From NCBI GenBank assembly GCA_023384135.1, contig JAHDXS010000002.1:248001-312000 (forward strand): DNA of 64,000 nt, in the 5' to 3' direction. Below the pieces are notes generated by a model. It searched no databases. It was not told where the DNA came from and was given only the letters and a program-made list of their open reading frames with translations. The position numbers were made by a program, and so were the translations under genes. Origin of the DNA: Alphaproteobacteria bacterium (GTDB lineage Bacteria; Pseudomonadota; Alphaproteobacteria; Micavibrionales; Micavibrionaceae). Position 1 is the first letter of the stretch, and every line of letters begins with the position of its first letter. This document shows, one piece after another, positions 44,226 through 51,819 of this stretch.

Positions 44226-44858
44226 TCACTTCGAAAACGCCAGTTTGATGCCAAGACCAATCATCAGCCCGCCACAGGTCCGCTCGACCCAATGCACCGC
44301 ACCCATGAACCGCTCCTTGATCCGCCGATCGGTCAAAACCACCGCAACCCCTGAAAACCAAGCGATTTCAATAACGACCGAGGTCGCCCCGTAAAGCGCC
44401 ATGACGGCAATGGGCGTTCCCGGCCCGATGAACTGGGTGAACACGGCCGTAAAAAACACCACCGCCTTGGGGTTGAGCAAATTGGTCAGAAACCCGATGG
44501 AAACCGCCTTCCGCGCCGAAATGCCGACCCGCTCCGGTGCCACGCTATCCGTCGAAACGGCCTTCGGCTTGGCCCGAGTCATCAGGGCCTTAGCCCCGAT
44601 ATAAATAAGGTACGCCGCGCCTGCATAGCGGATGAAATCAAACACAAACGTATAATGCTGCAGCAAAACCGCCAGCCCGCAGAGAACCACAAGCACATGC
44701 ACCGCCACGCCAAGCCCCAGCCCGAACGCGGTGAAAATGCCGGTTCGGCGGTCATAGGCCATGGCGTTCCGCACGGCCACGACGAAGGCCGGCCCGGGCG
44801 AAATCGTCGCCGCCGCCTGCACCGAAGCCATCAAAAGCCAATGAAAAAAAAGCGTCAT
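44226..44858 (-). CDS. LysE/RhtB family translocator
   Basis: 210 aa, six predicted membrane segments. The LysE signature ISPGPAFVVAVRNAM is at the N-terminus, and GFLTNLLNPKAVVFF is the conserved RhtB motif in the middle. Members export amino acids such as threonine, homoserine or lysine. It lies between lptA and lptB on the same strand, 42 bp from lptA and 11 bp from lptB, so it is probably co-transcribed. The substrate cannot be deduced. Confidence 0.9.
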   Translation of the reverse strand: MTLFFHWLLMASVQAAATISPGPAFVVAVRNAMAYDRRTGIFTAFGLGLGVAVHVLVVLCGLAVLLQHYTFVFDFIRYAGAAYLIYIGAKALMTRAKPKAVSTDSVAPERVGISARKAVSIGFLTNLLNPKAVVFFTAVFTQFIGPGTPIAVMALYGATSVVIEIAWFSGVAVVLTDRRIKERFMGAVHWVERTCGGLMIGLGIKLAFSK

Positions 44859-44900
44859 CCCTGACCTGCTCCCCCACCCCGTATATCATAGACCCCTGAA

Positions 44901-45740
44901 TTATTCAGGCTTTTTCTCAATCTCGGGTTTCTTTTCCGATCCCGGGAAGAACACCGCCCGCACCCGCCCGCTCTGCCCCTCAACGCCACCTGTGACCGAA
45001 CTGACGTTGGTATTCAAATTCACCGTCGCCTTCTCGCCCTCAAGTTCGTTCGGGCCGCGCTTGATCTTAACCTTGCCCGTCAGCTCCGCGATATTCGTCT
45101 CGGCGGTATAGACGCCCTTGTCGCCCGTCAGAACCTCTGTCGGCGTTGTGATCACAACGTTCCCGGTCGCCTCCAGAGTCTTTAATACGCGCTTGCCATC
45201 TTTATCCTCCGTGAACACGGCGGAAAGCTCGTCCGCCTCGATCCGGTCCTCGGCCTGCACCGCCACCGCCCGCCCGACGGCCCTCAGCCGCCCCTGCGTG
45301 GTCCAGTATTCGAACCGCTCCTGCGCTGTCACCGTATGATCGCGGGTAATGAGCTTCAGCCCCTTCCCGGTCATGACCGCCAGCCCCTTGTCGATATCAT
45401 AGACCGCGCGCTCGCCGTAAGCCTTGCTCTCGGCGGAAACAATCTGCACGCTGCCGGTCGCCTCGACCTCGTAAATCTTCATGTCCCCCTCGGGGCCTTC
45501 CTTGTACCGCGCGGTCAGGATCGCCGAATTCAAAACCGTTCCGCCCTGCGCCGCCCGCACATTCTTGGTCGCGCGGAAATATTGCTCGTTCCGGTGCCAC
45601 TCCAGCCCGCCATCGGCGGTGATCTCCAGCTTCTTCCCCGCCTCCGGGTTGCCCTGCGCATAAACCGAAGGCAGCGTAGTGATCATGAGCGCCGCGAACG
45701 CCAACGTAATCCATACTTTCTTGACGCTCCTGCCCGTCAT
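44901..45740 (-). CDS. lptA: LPS transport periplasmic protein LptA
   Basis: 279 aa. A signal peptide (about residues 1-28, LAFAALMITTLPSVYAQ) is followed by OstA/LptA beta-jellyroll repeats, with segments such as ATGNVVITTPTEVLTGDKGV. It bridges the periplasm between LptC and LptD. Longer than E. coli LptA (185 aa), with a Glu/Lys-rich tail ending IEKKPE. The ATG overlaps the lptC stop by 4 bp. Confidence 0.92.
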   Translation of the reverse strand: MTGRSVKKVWITLAFAALMITTLPSVYAQGNPEAGKKLEITADGGLEWHRNEQYFRATKNVRAAQGGTVLNSAILTARYKEGPEGDMKIYEVEATGSVQIVSAESKAYGERAVYDIDKGLAVMTGKGLKLITRDHTVTAQERFEYWTTQGRLRAVGRAVAVQAEDRIEADELSAVFTEDKDGKRVLKTLEATGNVVITTPTEVLTGDKGVYTAETNIAELTGKVKIKRGPNELEGEKATVNLNTNVSSVTGGVEGQSGRVRAVFFPGSEKKPEIEKKPE

Positions 45741-46441
45741 AACCCGTCGATTCCTCCCGTAAGAACCAGCTTCGCAGGTCCTGAAAACACAACTTCGCCC
45801 GTCTCGCTATTCGCCGTCATGCCCTTGGCGTCGATGGAAAGATCCGGCCCCGTGGCCTGCACAGCCCTCTCGGTCCAGGCCAGCTTGCCGCGCAAATCGA
45901 TATGCGCCTCCTCACTCCGCAAGCGGTAACCCTTGTCATGCAGGAAATCGACCTGCCCCGACAAAAAGAAACGCTCCGTGTCTCTTCTGTAAGCGCCCGT
46001 CAGGGATGTAACCTCGATCTTCGCGCCGCCCTCCATGGTCATCACGCCCACGGGCTTCTCCAGCATGATCAAATCCTCGTTCTTTTCGCCCTGAATCGCC
46101 CGAGCTGCGCTGATCTTATACGGATTGTTCTTCTTGTCCGCGCTCTCGAACTGCGGGTTGATCAACTCGTTCTTGGCGATCTTCTGATCCTTGAGCATCG
46201 TGCGCTCCTGCGCAACCGGCACGATCGCCTCGTCCCGCCCTGCGGGCCAGAGAAACAAAACCATCACGATCCCGGCGGCGATAAGCGGCAAAACAAGCCG
46301 CATGGTCCGCACGAACTTCGTATACCCCGCGCCGTAAGTCTTCGCTGCGGGTTCCCGGCGGCTCAAACGCTCGATCCGCTGCTCGGATTGCGCCTGCACG
46401 CTGGCCGAAGATTGATTTTGCCTGTTACGATCGGTGCTCAT
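45737..46441 (-). CDS. lptC: LPS export system protein LptC
   Basis: 234 aa. One membrane anchor (about residues 48-66, LVLPLIAAGIVMVLFLW) with a short cytoplasmic N-terminus, then an OstA-like periplasmic domain (YRDTERFFLSGQVDFLHDKG-like strands). LptC receives LPS from LptBFG and hands it to LptA. Overlaps lptA by 4 bp; kdsD ends 28 bp upstream. Confidence 0.88.
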   Translation of the reverse strand: MSTDRNRQNQSSASVQAQSEQRIERLSRREPAAKTYGAGYTKFVRTMRLVLPLIAAGIVMVLFLWPAGRDEAIVPVAQERTMLKDQKIAKNELINPQFESADKKNNPYKISAARAIQGEKNEDLIMLEKPVGVMTMEGGAKIEVTSLTGAYRRDTERFFLSGQVDFLHDKGYRLRSEEAHIDLRGKLAWTERAVQATGPDLSIDAKGMTANSETGEVVFSGPAKLVLTGGIDGL

Positions 46442-46469
46442 TCTCTTGATTCCAAAGAAAATTTTTATC

Positions 46470-47459
46470 TCAGGCCAAGCCGGCCTTCAAACAATCCTGC
46501 AAACGGATGATTCCCTGCAAAGCGCCCGCCTCGTCCATGACCACGAGCGTCGTGATATAGCGCCCCGCCTCTTTGGTCATAATATCGAGCGCCTCGACCC
46601 CCAGCGCGTCCGGACGGATGGTTTTGGGATTTGAGGTCATAATGGATACGACCCGCTTCGATAGCAAGTCCGGCGCCATGTGCCGCTTGAGATCCCCGTC
46701 AGTAATGATCCCTAAAAGCGCGCCATTCTTGTCCACCACGAGCGCTATCCCGAGATTCTTCTCGGTCAAGGCGATCAGCGCCGCATCCATCAAACTGTCC
46801 TGAGGTACGAGCGGCAGGTCAGCCCCCTTGACCATCAGTTCCGAAACCTTCATCAGCCGCTGACCCAATTTGCCGCCGGGATGAAAAACCTTGTATTGCT
46901 CGGGGGTTAATCCCATCCGCTCAAGCAGCGCAACAGCCAAAGCATCCCCCATCGCGATCATCATCGTGGTCGAAGTGGTCGGCGCCAGCCCGTTCGGGCA
47001 CGCCTCGGGCACTTTGGGATAAACCAGCTTGATATCCGCGTATTTCGCCAGTGTGCTGTCGGGATTCCCGGTCAGCGCGATCAGCGTGATATCGAAACGC
47101 CGCGTATAGTGAATAAGGTCGGAAAGCTCGGCGTTTTCGCCCGAATTGGAAAGCATAAGAACGACATCCCGACCGGTGATCATGCCCATATCCCCGTGGC
47201 TCGCCTCGCCGGGGTGAACGTAATAGGAGGGCGTACCGGTCGAAGCGAGAGTCGCGGCGATCTTCCGCGCCACATGGCCGCTCTTGCCGATCCCCGCGAC
47301 GATGAGGCGGCCCGAACCCTGCTCCGTCCTCTTCATCTTATGAATCGCGTCCACAGCTTGCGCAAAACTATCGCCCACGCTGTCAGCCATAAGGTTCAGA
47401 GCGTCCGCCTCCGCGCGCAACACCCGGACTGCGTGCTCTATGTCTTTCTTTGCATCCAT
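46470..47459 (-). CDS. kdsD: arabinose-5-phosphate isomerase (KpsF/GutQ family)
   Basis: 329 aa. An N-terminal SIS domain (VAGIGKSGHVARKIAATLAS, SYYVHPGEASHGDMGMI) is followed by two CBS domains, the KdsD layout. It converts ribulose 5-phosphate to arabinose 5-phosphate, the precursor of Kdo in LPS. Its place just before lptC-lptA supports the LPS role. Rnd precedes it by 12 bp. Confidence 0.93.
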   Translation of the reverse strand: MDAKKDIEHAVRVLRAEADALNLMADSVGDSFAQAVDAIHKMKRTEQGSGRLIVAGIGKSGHVARKIAATLASTGTPSYYVHPGEASHGDMGMITGRDVVLMLSNSGENAELSDLIHYTRRFDITLIALTGNPDSTLAKYADIKLVYPKVPEACPNGLAPTTSTTMMIAMGDALAVALLERMGLTPEQYKVFHPGGKLGQRLMKVSELMVKGADLPLVPQDSLMDAALIALTEKNLGIALVVDKNGALLGIITDGDLKRHMAPDLLSKRVVSIMTSNPKTIRPDALGVEALDIMTKEAGRYITTLVVMDEAGALQGIIRLQDCLKAGLA

Positions 47460-47471
47460 GTCAGGAAAGCC

Positions 47472-48083
47472 TCAATGCGCGAAAATATCGGTTTCGCACC
47501 AACCCGCAAGGTCAAGCTCGGCCCGCGCCGGAAGAAATTCAAAACACCGCCGCGCCAATTCTGCCCGCCCTTCGCGCTCCAGCATAACCTCCAGCCGGTC
47601 ACGCAGTTTGTGCAGATAGTAAACGTCGCTCGCCGCATAGCTGAGTTGCTCGCTGCTCAGGTCCGCCGCGCCCCAGTCCGAGGATTGCTGCTGCTTGTTC
47701 AGCTCGACGCCCAGAATATCCCGGCACAGGCACCGCAGGCTGTGCGCGTCCGTATAGGTCCGCGCCAGCTTCGAGGCGATCTTGGTACAATAAACCGGAG
47801 CGCATAACACATTCAGATACTGCTGGATCGACGCAAGATCGAACCGCGCGAAATGAAAAATCTTGGTGACCTTCGGGTCGGCCAGAAGCGCCCGCAGGTT
47901 CGGCGCCTCGTAACGCCCCGCCTCAAGCTGCACCAGATGCGCCGTCCCGTCTCCGGCCGAAAGCTGAACAAGGCACAAACGGTCGCGCAGCGGGTTGAGA
48001 CCCATCGTCTCCGTGTCGATGGCAACGGAGGAGCCAAAACTCAGCCCGGCAGGAAGATCGTTTTTATGAAGAGTGATGCTCAA
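47472..48083 (-). CDS. rnd: ribonuclease D-type 3'-5' exonuclease
   Basis: 203 aa, only the DEDDy exonuclease domain, without the HRDC domains of E. coli RNase D. Exo I VAIDTETMGL, Exo II HFARFDLASI, and Exo III YAASDVYYL supply the four acids and Tyr. The start appears to be a TTG at 48081-48083, the only in-frame start compatible with the conserved N-terminus. Rnd-like genes precede kdsD-lptCAB in many alphaproteobacteria. Confidence 0.9.
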   Translation of the reverse strand: MSITLHKNDLPAGLSFGSSVAIDTETMGLNPLRDRLCLVQLSAGDGTAHLVQLEAGRYEAPNLRALLADPKVTKIFHFARFDLASIQQYLNVLCAPVYCTKIASKLARTYTDAHSLRCLCRDILGVELNKQQQSSDWGAADLSSEQLSYAASDVYYLHKLRDRLEVMLEREGRAELARRCFEFLPARAELDLAGWCETDIFAH

Positions 48084-48168
48084 GGGTCCGCGTCCGATTC
48101 TTTAGCGTTAATTATCCCGTTTAAAAAACCACGAACGCCTTGCCGGGGCAACCCCCGCGATCAAAAAA

Positions 48169-48180
48169 CAGGAAAACCTG
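48169..48180 (-). terminator. possible terminator downstream of tRNA-Leu
   Basis: Read leftward: CAGG-TTTT-CCTG followed by six T, with a GC-rich inverted segment (GGGGG / CCCCC) just upstream. The stem is only 4 bp, so termination is uncertain. Confidence 0.4.
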
Positions 48181-48221
48181 AGGGGGCGTGGACCGGAAAA
48201 CGGCAAACCCCCGAAAAAATA

Positions 48222-48307
48222 TGGTGCCCAAGAGAGGACTCGAACCTCCACGACCTTGCGGTCACCAGTACCTGAAACTGGCGCGTCTACCATTTCGCCA
48301 CCTGGGC
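48222..48307 (-). tRNA. tRNA-Leu (CAG anticodon)
   Basis: 86 nt with encoded CCA at 48222-48224. Acceptor stem GCCCAGG pairs with CTTGGGC (one G-T pair). The anticodon arm CCAGT / ACTGG encloses TTCAGGT, giving CAG. The T arm GAGGTTCGAGTCCTC is canonical. A long variable arm (class II, GTGACCGCAAGGTCGT region) confirms leucine. It reads CUG, the dominant Leu codon here. Confidence 0.95.
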
Positions 48308-48635
48308 CCAGCGGGCTGTTTAACACTGTAAACCCCCCGCGATGGATGAAATTCTCTATCGCACCCGGCTCCGAATGTCAAACACAAGCCTGAAAAAAAC
48401 AGCCGCGCCCCTCCTCCAGCGGAACAAACACCCCGAAAACCGCAAAGGAAACAAAAGGCTTGCGAAGTCTTTTCCACAGGTTGAAAAGAAAGCTAAGTTA
48501 TGAAAAACACTGAAAAAACACGCGCCCGCGTTAATCTTTCGGCAGGAATTTTCTGACATGATCGAAGGGCGTTTACACCGCCCACTGCGTTATGAGACAT
48601 TAATCCAGAAAGACATTTCAAAAGGCTCGCGCATT
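48308..48635. other. intergenic region between tRNA-Leu and the response regulator
   Basis: Holds the tRNA promoter (separate entry) and the leader of the plus-strand regulator gene. Nothing else recognisable; no ORF with a Shine-Dalgarno. Confidence 0.5.
48353..48381 (-). promoter_or_regulatory. sigma-70 promoter of tRNA-Leu
   Basis: On the minus strand TTGACA (48376-48381) and TAGAGA (48353-48358) are separated by exactly 17 bp. Transcription would begin about 38 nt before the tRNA 5' end. Confidence 0.62.
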
Positions 48636-49463
48636 ATGAAAATTTTAGTAGTAGACCGGGAAGGCATTACCGCCCAGCTCATGAAGTCGCGCCTAGAGCC
48701 TCTTGGCCATGTGATCAAGGAAGAAAGCTCGAAGAACAACGCCGTCGATATGATGGGCACCGAACGCTTCGACATGATCTTTCTCGACCCAATGCCGCTG
48801 ACCAGCGCCCGCCCGGTGGTCTTGAACCTGCGCCGCGCCAGCGGAAACTACCCCTATATTTTACACATGGCCACGCAAGGCACCCGCGTCGAGGCCATCC
48901 AGTCCGGCGCAAACGATTACATCGCCAAACCCATCGATCCCGAGGAGTTGGACCGCAAGGTGGAAAACGCCAAGCGCCTGACCGCCCTCATCAAGCGCAT
49001 CGGCGACGACAAGGAAGATTACCCCAGCGCGGGCGGCATCATCGCCAAATCCGCCTTCAACCAGCTTTTCCTCTCCGCCATCGACCGGGCCGACCGTTAC
49101 GGCGAACGCACGTATATTGTGTTCATCCGCCTCTCGAACTATCAGGACATCGCCGAGCGCGAAGGCCCCTACGCCGCCGACTACACGGTCGCCAAGCTCT
49201 CGCAATATCTTGTCCGCCTGCGCCGCCAGTCCGACATCATCGCGCAGACCGAACGTTTCGAATACGCCCTTCTGTTGCAACGGCCCCTCTATGAGACCGA
49301 GCCGGAAGAGGCCGCCAACCGTTTCGCCGAGGCCATCGCGGGCTTTAAGGACTTTTTCGCCGGCGGCGAAATCTCGCCCGAAGTTACCGTCAAACTCGTG
49401 GACCTCCCCGTCGGCGGCCAGATCATCGAACACTACCTCACCAAAGACAGCGCAGGCCGTTAA
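48636..49463 (+). CDS. response regulator with degenerate GGDEF-like output domain
   Basis: 275 aa from the ATG at 48636 (the frame opens earlier without Shine-Dalgarno). The receiver is complete: Asp7, phospho-Asp51 in MIFLDPMP, Thr80, Lys98 in DYIAKPI. Residues about 135-270 resemble a diguanylate cyclase fold (DRADRYGERTYIVFIRLSNY), but the signature GGDEF is replaced by ERFEYALLL, so cyclase activity is unlikely. Probably a phosphorylation-controlled protein-protein switch. No kinase gene is adjacent. Confidence 0.85.
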   Translation: MKILVVDREGITAQLMKSRLEPLGHVIKEESSKNNAVDMMGTERFDMIFLDPMPLTSARPVVLNLRRASGNYPYILHMATQGTRVEAIQSGANDYIAKPIDPEELDRKVENAKRLTALIKRIGDDKEDYPSAGGIIAKSAFNQLFLSAIDRADRYGERTYIVFIRLSNYQDIAEREGPYAADYTVAKLSQYLVRLRRQSDIIAQTERFEYALLLQRPLYETEPEEAANRFAEAIAGFKDFFAGGEISPEVTVKLVDLPVGGQIIEHYLTKDSAGR

Positions 49464-49515
49464 CAAAACACCCAAGCATCCCCGGCACGCCTCTTGTTAT
49501 CCCCGCCCTTTCTTT

Positions 49516-49581
49516 GTCATCCCCGCGTAGGCGGGGATCCAGTCAACATCAACCTTGGATTCCGGCCTACGCCAGAATGAC
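49516..49581. repeat. REP-like palindromic element
   Basis: Two 26-bp arms with a 14-bp spacer. The left arm contains GTCATCCCCGCGTAGGCGGG; the right arm ends CCTACGCCAGAATGAC and has drifted at a few positions. This GTCATCCCCGC...GCGGGAATGAC type is a widespread dispersed intergenic repeat of proteobacteria. A partial copy (TTATCCCCGC) lies just upstream. Confidence 0.8.
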
Positions 49582-49717
49582 GTAAACTTAATTCGTCCTG
49601 TTCCTTGTAACCGCCATATTTCAAAAACAGCTTGGCGTCTTCGCGCCTTCGCGATTCAAAGCGCGGCATACGAAAGACACACCGACATGCTGGCAACATT
49701 TAATTAGGAATTTATTC

Positions 49718-49747
49718 TTGACAACAGGAATAAAACCGCGTTAATCT
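49718..49747 (+). promoter_or_regulatory. candidate promoter
   Basis: Perfect TTGACA (49718-49723) and TAATCT (49742-49747) with an 18-bp spacer. A terminator begins only 23 bp later, so a transcript from here would be very short or attenuated. Confidence 0.4.
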
Positions 49748-49769
49748 ATACCCGCAACGCCCGATTTGC

Positions 49770-49797
49770 GCCCGCCCCTCCCGGCGGGCTTTTTTTT
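49770..49797 (+). terminator. rho-independent terminator
   Basis: Stem GCCCGCC / GGCGGGC with a 6-nt loop and eight T. A competing hairpin CGCAA / TTGCG (49753-49757 with 49766-49770) shares its first base, so it might act as an antiterminator pair. Confidence 0.8.
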
Positions 49798-49840
49798 AAT
49801 CACTCAAACCAGAGAGCAAAGAGCGTTGTGGTTGAACCAG

Positions 49841-49901
49841 GCGCAAGGAGCGAAGTGTACATGACGTACATGAGCGACGAAGCAACGCCGTTCAAACGCA
49901 A
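49841..49901. repeat. direct repeat copy 1 flanking the phage-like ORF
   Basis: Core blocks shared with copy 2: CAAGGAGCGAAGTGTAC, GTACATGAGCGACG, AACGCCG and ACGCAA, in the same order and spacing. It includes an internal palindromic part (TGTACATGACGTACATG). Confidence 0.8.
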
Positions 49902-49933
49902 CGATCGAAGCTCGGCTTAAAGGAAAACAAGAC

Positions 49934-50269
49934 ATGCCGACCCTCATGCCCACCGACATTAACGATAACGCCATCCCCGCCCTGCGCCTGCGCGCCTCCG
50001 GCGCCCACGCCATCGCGGCCGGGGCGACCTCCGCCCGCAACGCCACCGCCTTCAACGCGGAAACCAGGGTCGTCAGCCTCTACGCCACCGTCCCGGTCTA
50101 CGTCAAATTCGGGAATGCCTCCGTCACCGCCACGGCGTCCGACCATTACTACCCCGCAGGACTCTATTATGATTTCGCCCTCGGCGGCGACCAGACCGGC
50201 CATTACACCCACGTTGCCGTACTGCGCGCCTCCGCCGATGGCACCGTCTACGTCTCCGAAAAGGAATGA
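49934..50269 (+). CDS. small phage-structural-like protein
   Basis: 111 aa with an AAGGA Shine-Dalgarno. Ala/Thr/Val-rich beta protein: segments VVSLYATVPVYVKFG, SVTATASDHYYPAGLYYDF and THVAVLRASADGTVYVSE. This alternation, with ATASD..xPAG, recalls small tail or virion accessory proteins of phages in alphaproteobacteria; the match is by pattern only. No phage genes lie beside it. It is enclosed by two copies of a direct repeat, 33 bp upstream and about 40 bp downstream, suggesting a cassette. Confidence 0.6.
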   Translation: MPTLMPTDINDNAIPALRLRASGAHAIAAGATSARNATAFNAETRVVSLYATVPVYVKFGNASVTATASDHYYPAGLYYDFALGGDQTGHYTHVAVLRASADGTVYVSEKE

Positions 50270-50308
50270 AAACACGCCGAAGAGCAAACCATTTTGCGGC
50301 TGGACAAG

Positions 50309-50370
50309 GCACAAGGAGCGAAGTGTACAAAAAAGTACATGAGCGACGCGGTAACGCCGCCCGGACGCAA
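50309..50370. repeat. direct repeat copy 2 flanking the phage-like ORF
   Basis: Same blocks as copy 1 with AAAAAA replacing ATGAC between the two GTAC halves. The 111-aa ORF lies between the copies; recR ends 18 bp downstream. Confidence 0.8.
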
Positions 50371-50387
50371 AAGGGAAAGCTCTTGTT

Positions 50388-51035
50388 TTATGCTGCGCTT
50401 CTGGAGTTGAGAGCCGTGACGATCGTTCCGTCATCGAGATAATCCAGCTCCCCGCCGACCGGAACGCCATGCGCCAAGCGGCTGATTTTCAATGGGTATT
50501 TCCGCAATCTGTCGCAAACATAATGCGCGGTGGACTGCCCGTCCACGGTCGCGGGCAGGGCCAGAATGACCTCAAAATTTTGCTGCACTTTTTCCTCTTC
50601 GGCGAACCCGCCTGCCGGAACCGCGACCGGGGCGCACAACGCCTCCATCCGCCGCAGCAACAAATCGATCCGCAATTCCTCCGGCCCCACCCCGTCCAGC
50701 GCGGAGAGAAGCCCGCCCAGAACATGGTAACGCCCGCGAAATGCGCCCGTCCGCTCGACGGCCCACACGTCGCTCACCTGCGCCACGATGCAGATTTTCG
50801 CGGAATCCCGCCCATGATCGCGGCAAATCCCGCACGGCGAAATCGAATCGAGATTCCCGCACGCCTCGCAGGCGCAAATCTCGCTCGCCCCGCGCTCCAT
50901 AGCCCGCGCCAGAGGCTGCATGAGCGTTTCCCGCCGTTCAAGCAGATGCAGGGCGATCCGCCGCGCCGAACGGTTGCCGAGGCCCGGAAGCCCGGCCAGC
51001 ATGCGGATCAGGTGATCGAGCGGCCCCTCATTCAT
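50388..51035 (-). CDS. recR: recombination mediator protein RecR
   Basis: 215 aa. Helix-hairpin-helix LAGLPGLGNRSARRIALHLL, four-Cys zinc finger CEACGNLDSISPCGIC, Toprim segment ICIVAQVSDVWAVERTG, and C-terminal VPVGGELDYLDDGTI. It loads RecA at gaps with RecFO. In many genomes recR follows dnaX; here it follows lolA, overlapping by 8 bp. Confidence 0.96.
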   Translation of the reverse strand: MNEGPLDHLIRMLAGLPGLGNRSARRIALHLLERRETLMQPLARAMERGASEICACEACGNLDSISPCGICRDHGRDSAKICIVAQVSDVWAVERTGAFRGRYHVLGGLLSALDGVGPEELRIDLLLRRMEALCAPVAVPAGGFAEEEKVQQNFEVILALPATVDGQSTAHYVCDRLRKYPLKISRLAHGVPVGGELDYLDDGTIVTALNSRSAA

Positions 51036-51663
51036 TGAATGTCGGCTTCCTGTTCTTGTCCTTCAGGCGCGGATCAACATAACCGAACAGCTTCCGGTCC
51101 AACTCCAAGCCCGTCTTGAGATAAAACAGCTCCACTTCCGTGATCGCACCCTGCCCGTCCACGATCCGCCATTTCTTAAGCGCGAACGGCTCCGGCGCAA
51201 ACGCAAAGGTCAGCGTGCCCTCAGACGGGTCCGAGGTCTGGGTCACTTCGATCTGAAGAAACCCTCCGGCCTCTTTGGTATCCTTGACGGTCAAATCCCC
51301 CTTCAAAGAAAACTCCTTACGCAGGAAGAAATCGGCCAGCGTCGTGCCGATCGGCGCGTTGGTCTGTTCGTCCAGCTCCCCGTCATAGAAATAGATAAAC
51401 GTCCCGTCCGCCACTACGAAATCCTTGTTCGGCGGGTCATATTCAAAACGCAGCTTGCCGGGGCGGCTCAGATAGAACGTCCCGGTCATCTGCTGCCCGA
51501 CATGCGTCGTCTGTACGAACCGCGCCTGCGCGGTTTTAAGATTCTGGAAATACTTCTCGGCCTGCGCGACAACGGCGGGGTCAACCGCCGCCTGCGCCGG
51601 AACCGCCGAAAAAACACAGAGAACACTCAGAATCAATGCAAAACGCTTCATAAATCCAGCCAT
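51028..51663 (-). CDS. lolA: outer-membrane lipoprotein carrier protein LolA family
   Basis: 211 aa from the ATG at 51661-51663 (MAGFMKRF; the second Met at 51651 is an alternative). A signal peptide ends near AQA. The LolA fold is visible in ARFVQTTHVGQQMTGTFYLSRPGKLRFEY-type strands, and the hydrophobic cavity segment FVVADGTFIYFYDGELDEQ. It ferries lipoproteins across the periplasm. It follows ftsK by about 160 bp, the frequent ftsK-lolA order, and overlaps recR by 8 bp. Confidence 0.88.
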   Translation of the reverse strand: MAGFMKRFALILSVLCVFSAVPAQAAVDPAVVAQAEKYFQNLKTAQARFVQTTHVGQQMTGTFYLSRPGKLRFEYDPPNKDFVVADGTFIYFYDGELDEQTNAPIGTTLADFFLRKEFSLKGDLTVKDTKEAGGFLQIEVTQTSDPSEGTLTFAFAPEPFALKKWRIVDGQGAITEVELFYLKTGLELDRKLFGYVDPRLKDKNRKPTFNE

Positions 51664-51819
51664 AATATAAAAGCCCCGCGCGTGAAAGTTAAAAACAGCC
51701 TTGTCGGACAATAATACGCCGCAAACACGCCCAGCCTTCTCAGACGCATGAAGTGGACTAAGTCCACTTCCCGACCTCATCGTGTTCTAGAGTGAAACAG
51801 CACAAAAGCCGAAGATTGG

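Larger units (their letters stand above)
49464..49933. other. 470-bp gene-free pocket with repeats, promoter and terminator
   Basis: Contains in order: a 66-bp inverted repeat, a TTGACA box, a terminator hairpin and the first of two direct repeats (each listed separately). No ORF with convincing coding character. Base composition and content mark it as an accessory insertion between a regulator gene and recR. Confidence 0.6.
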
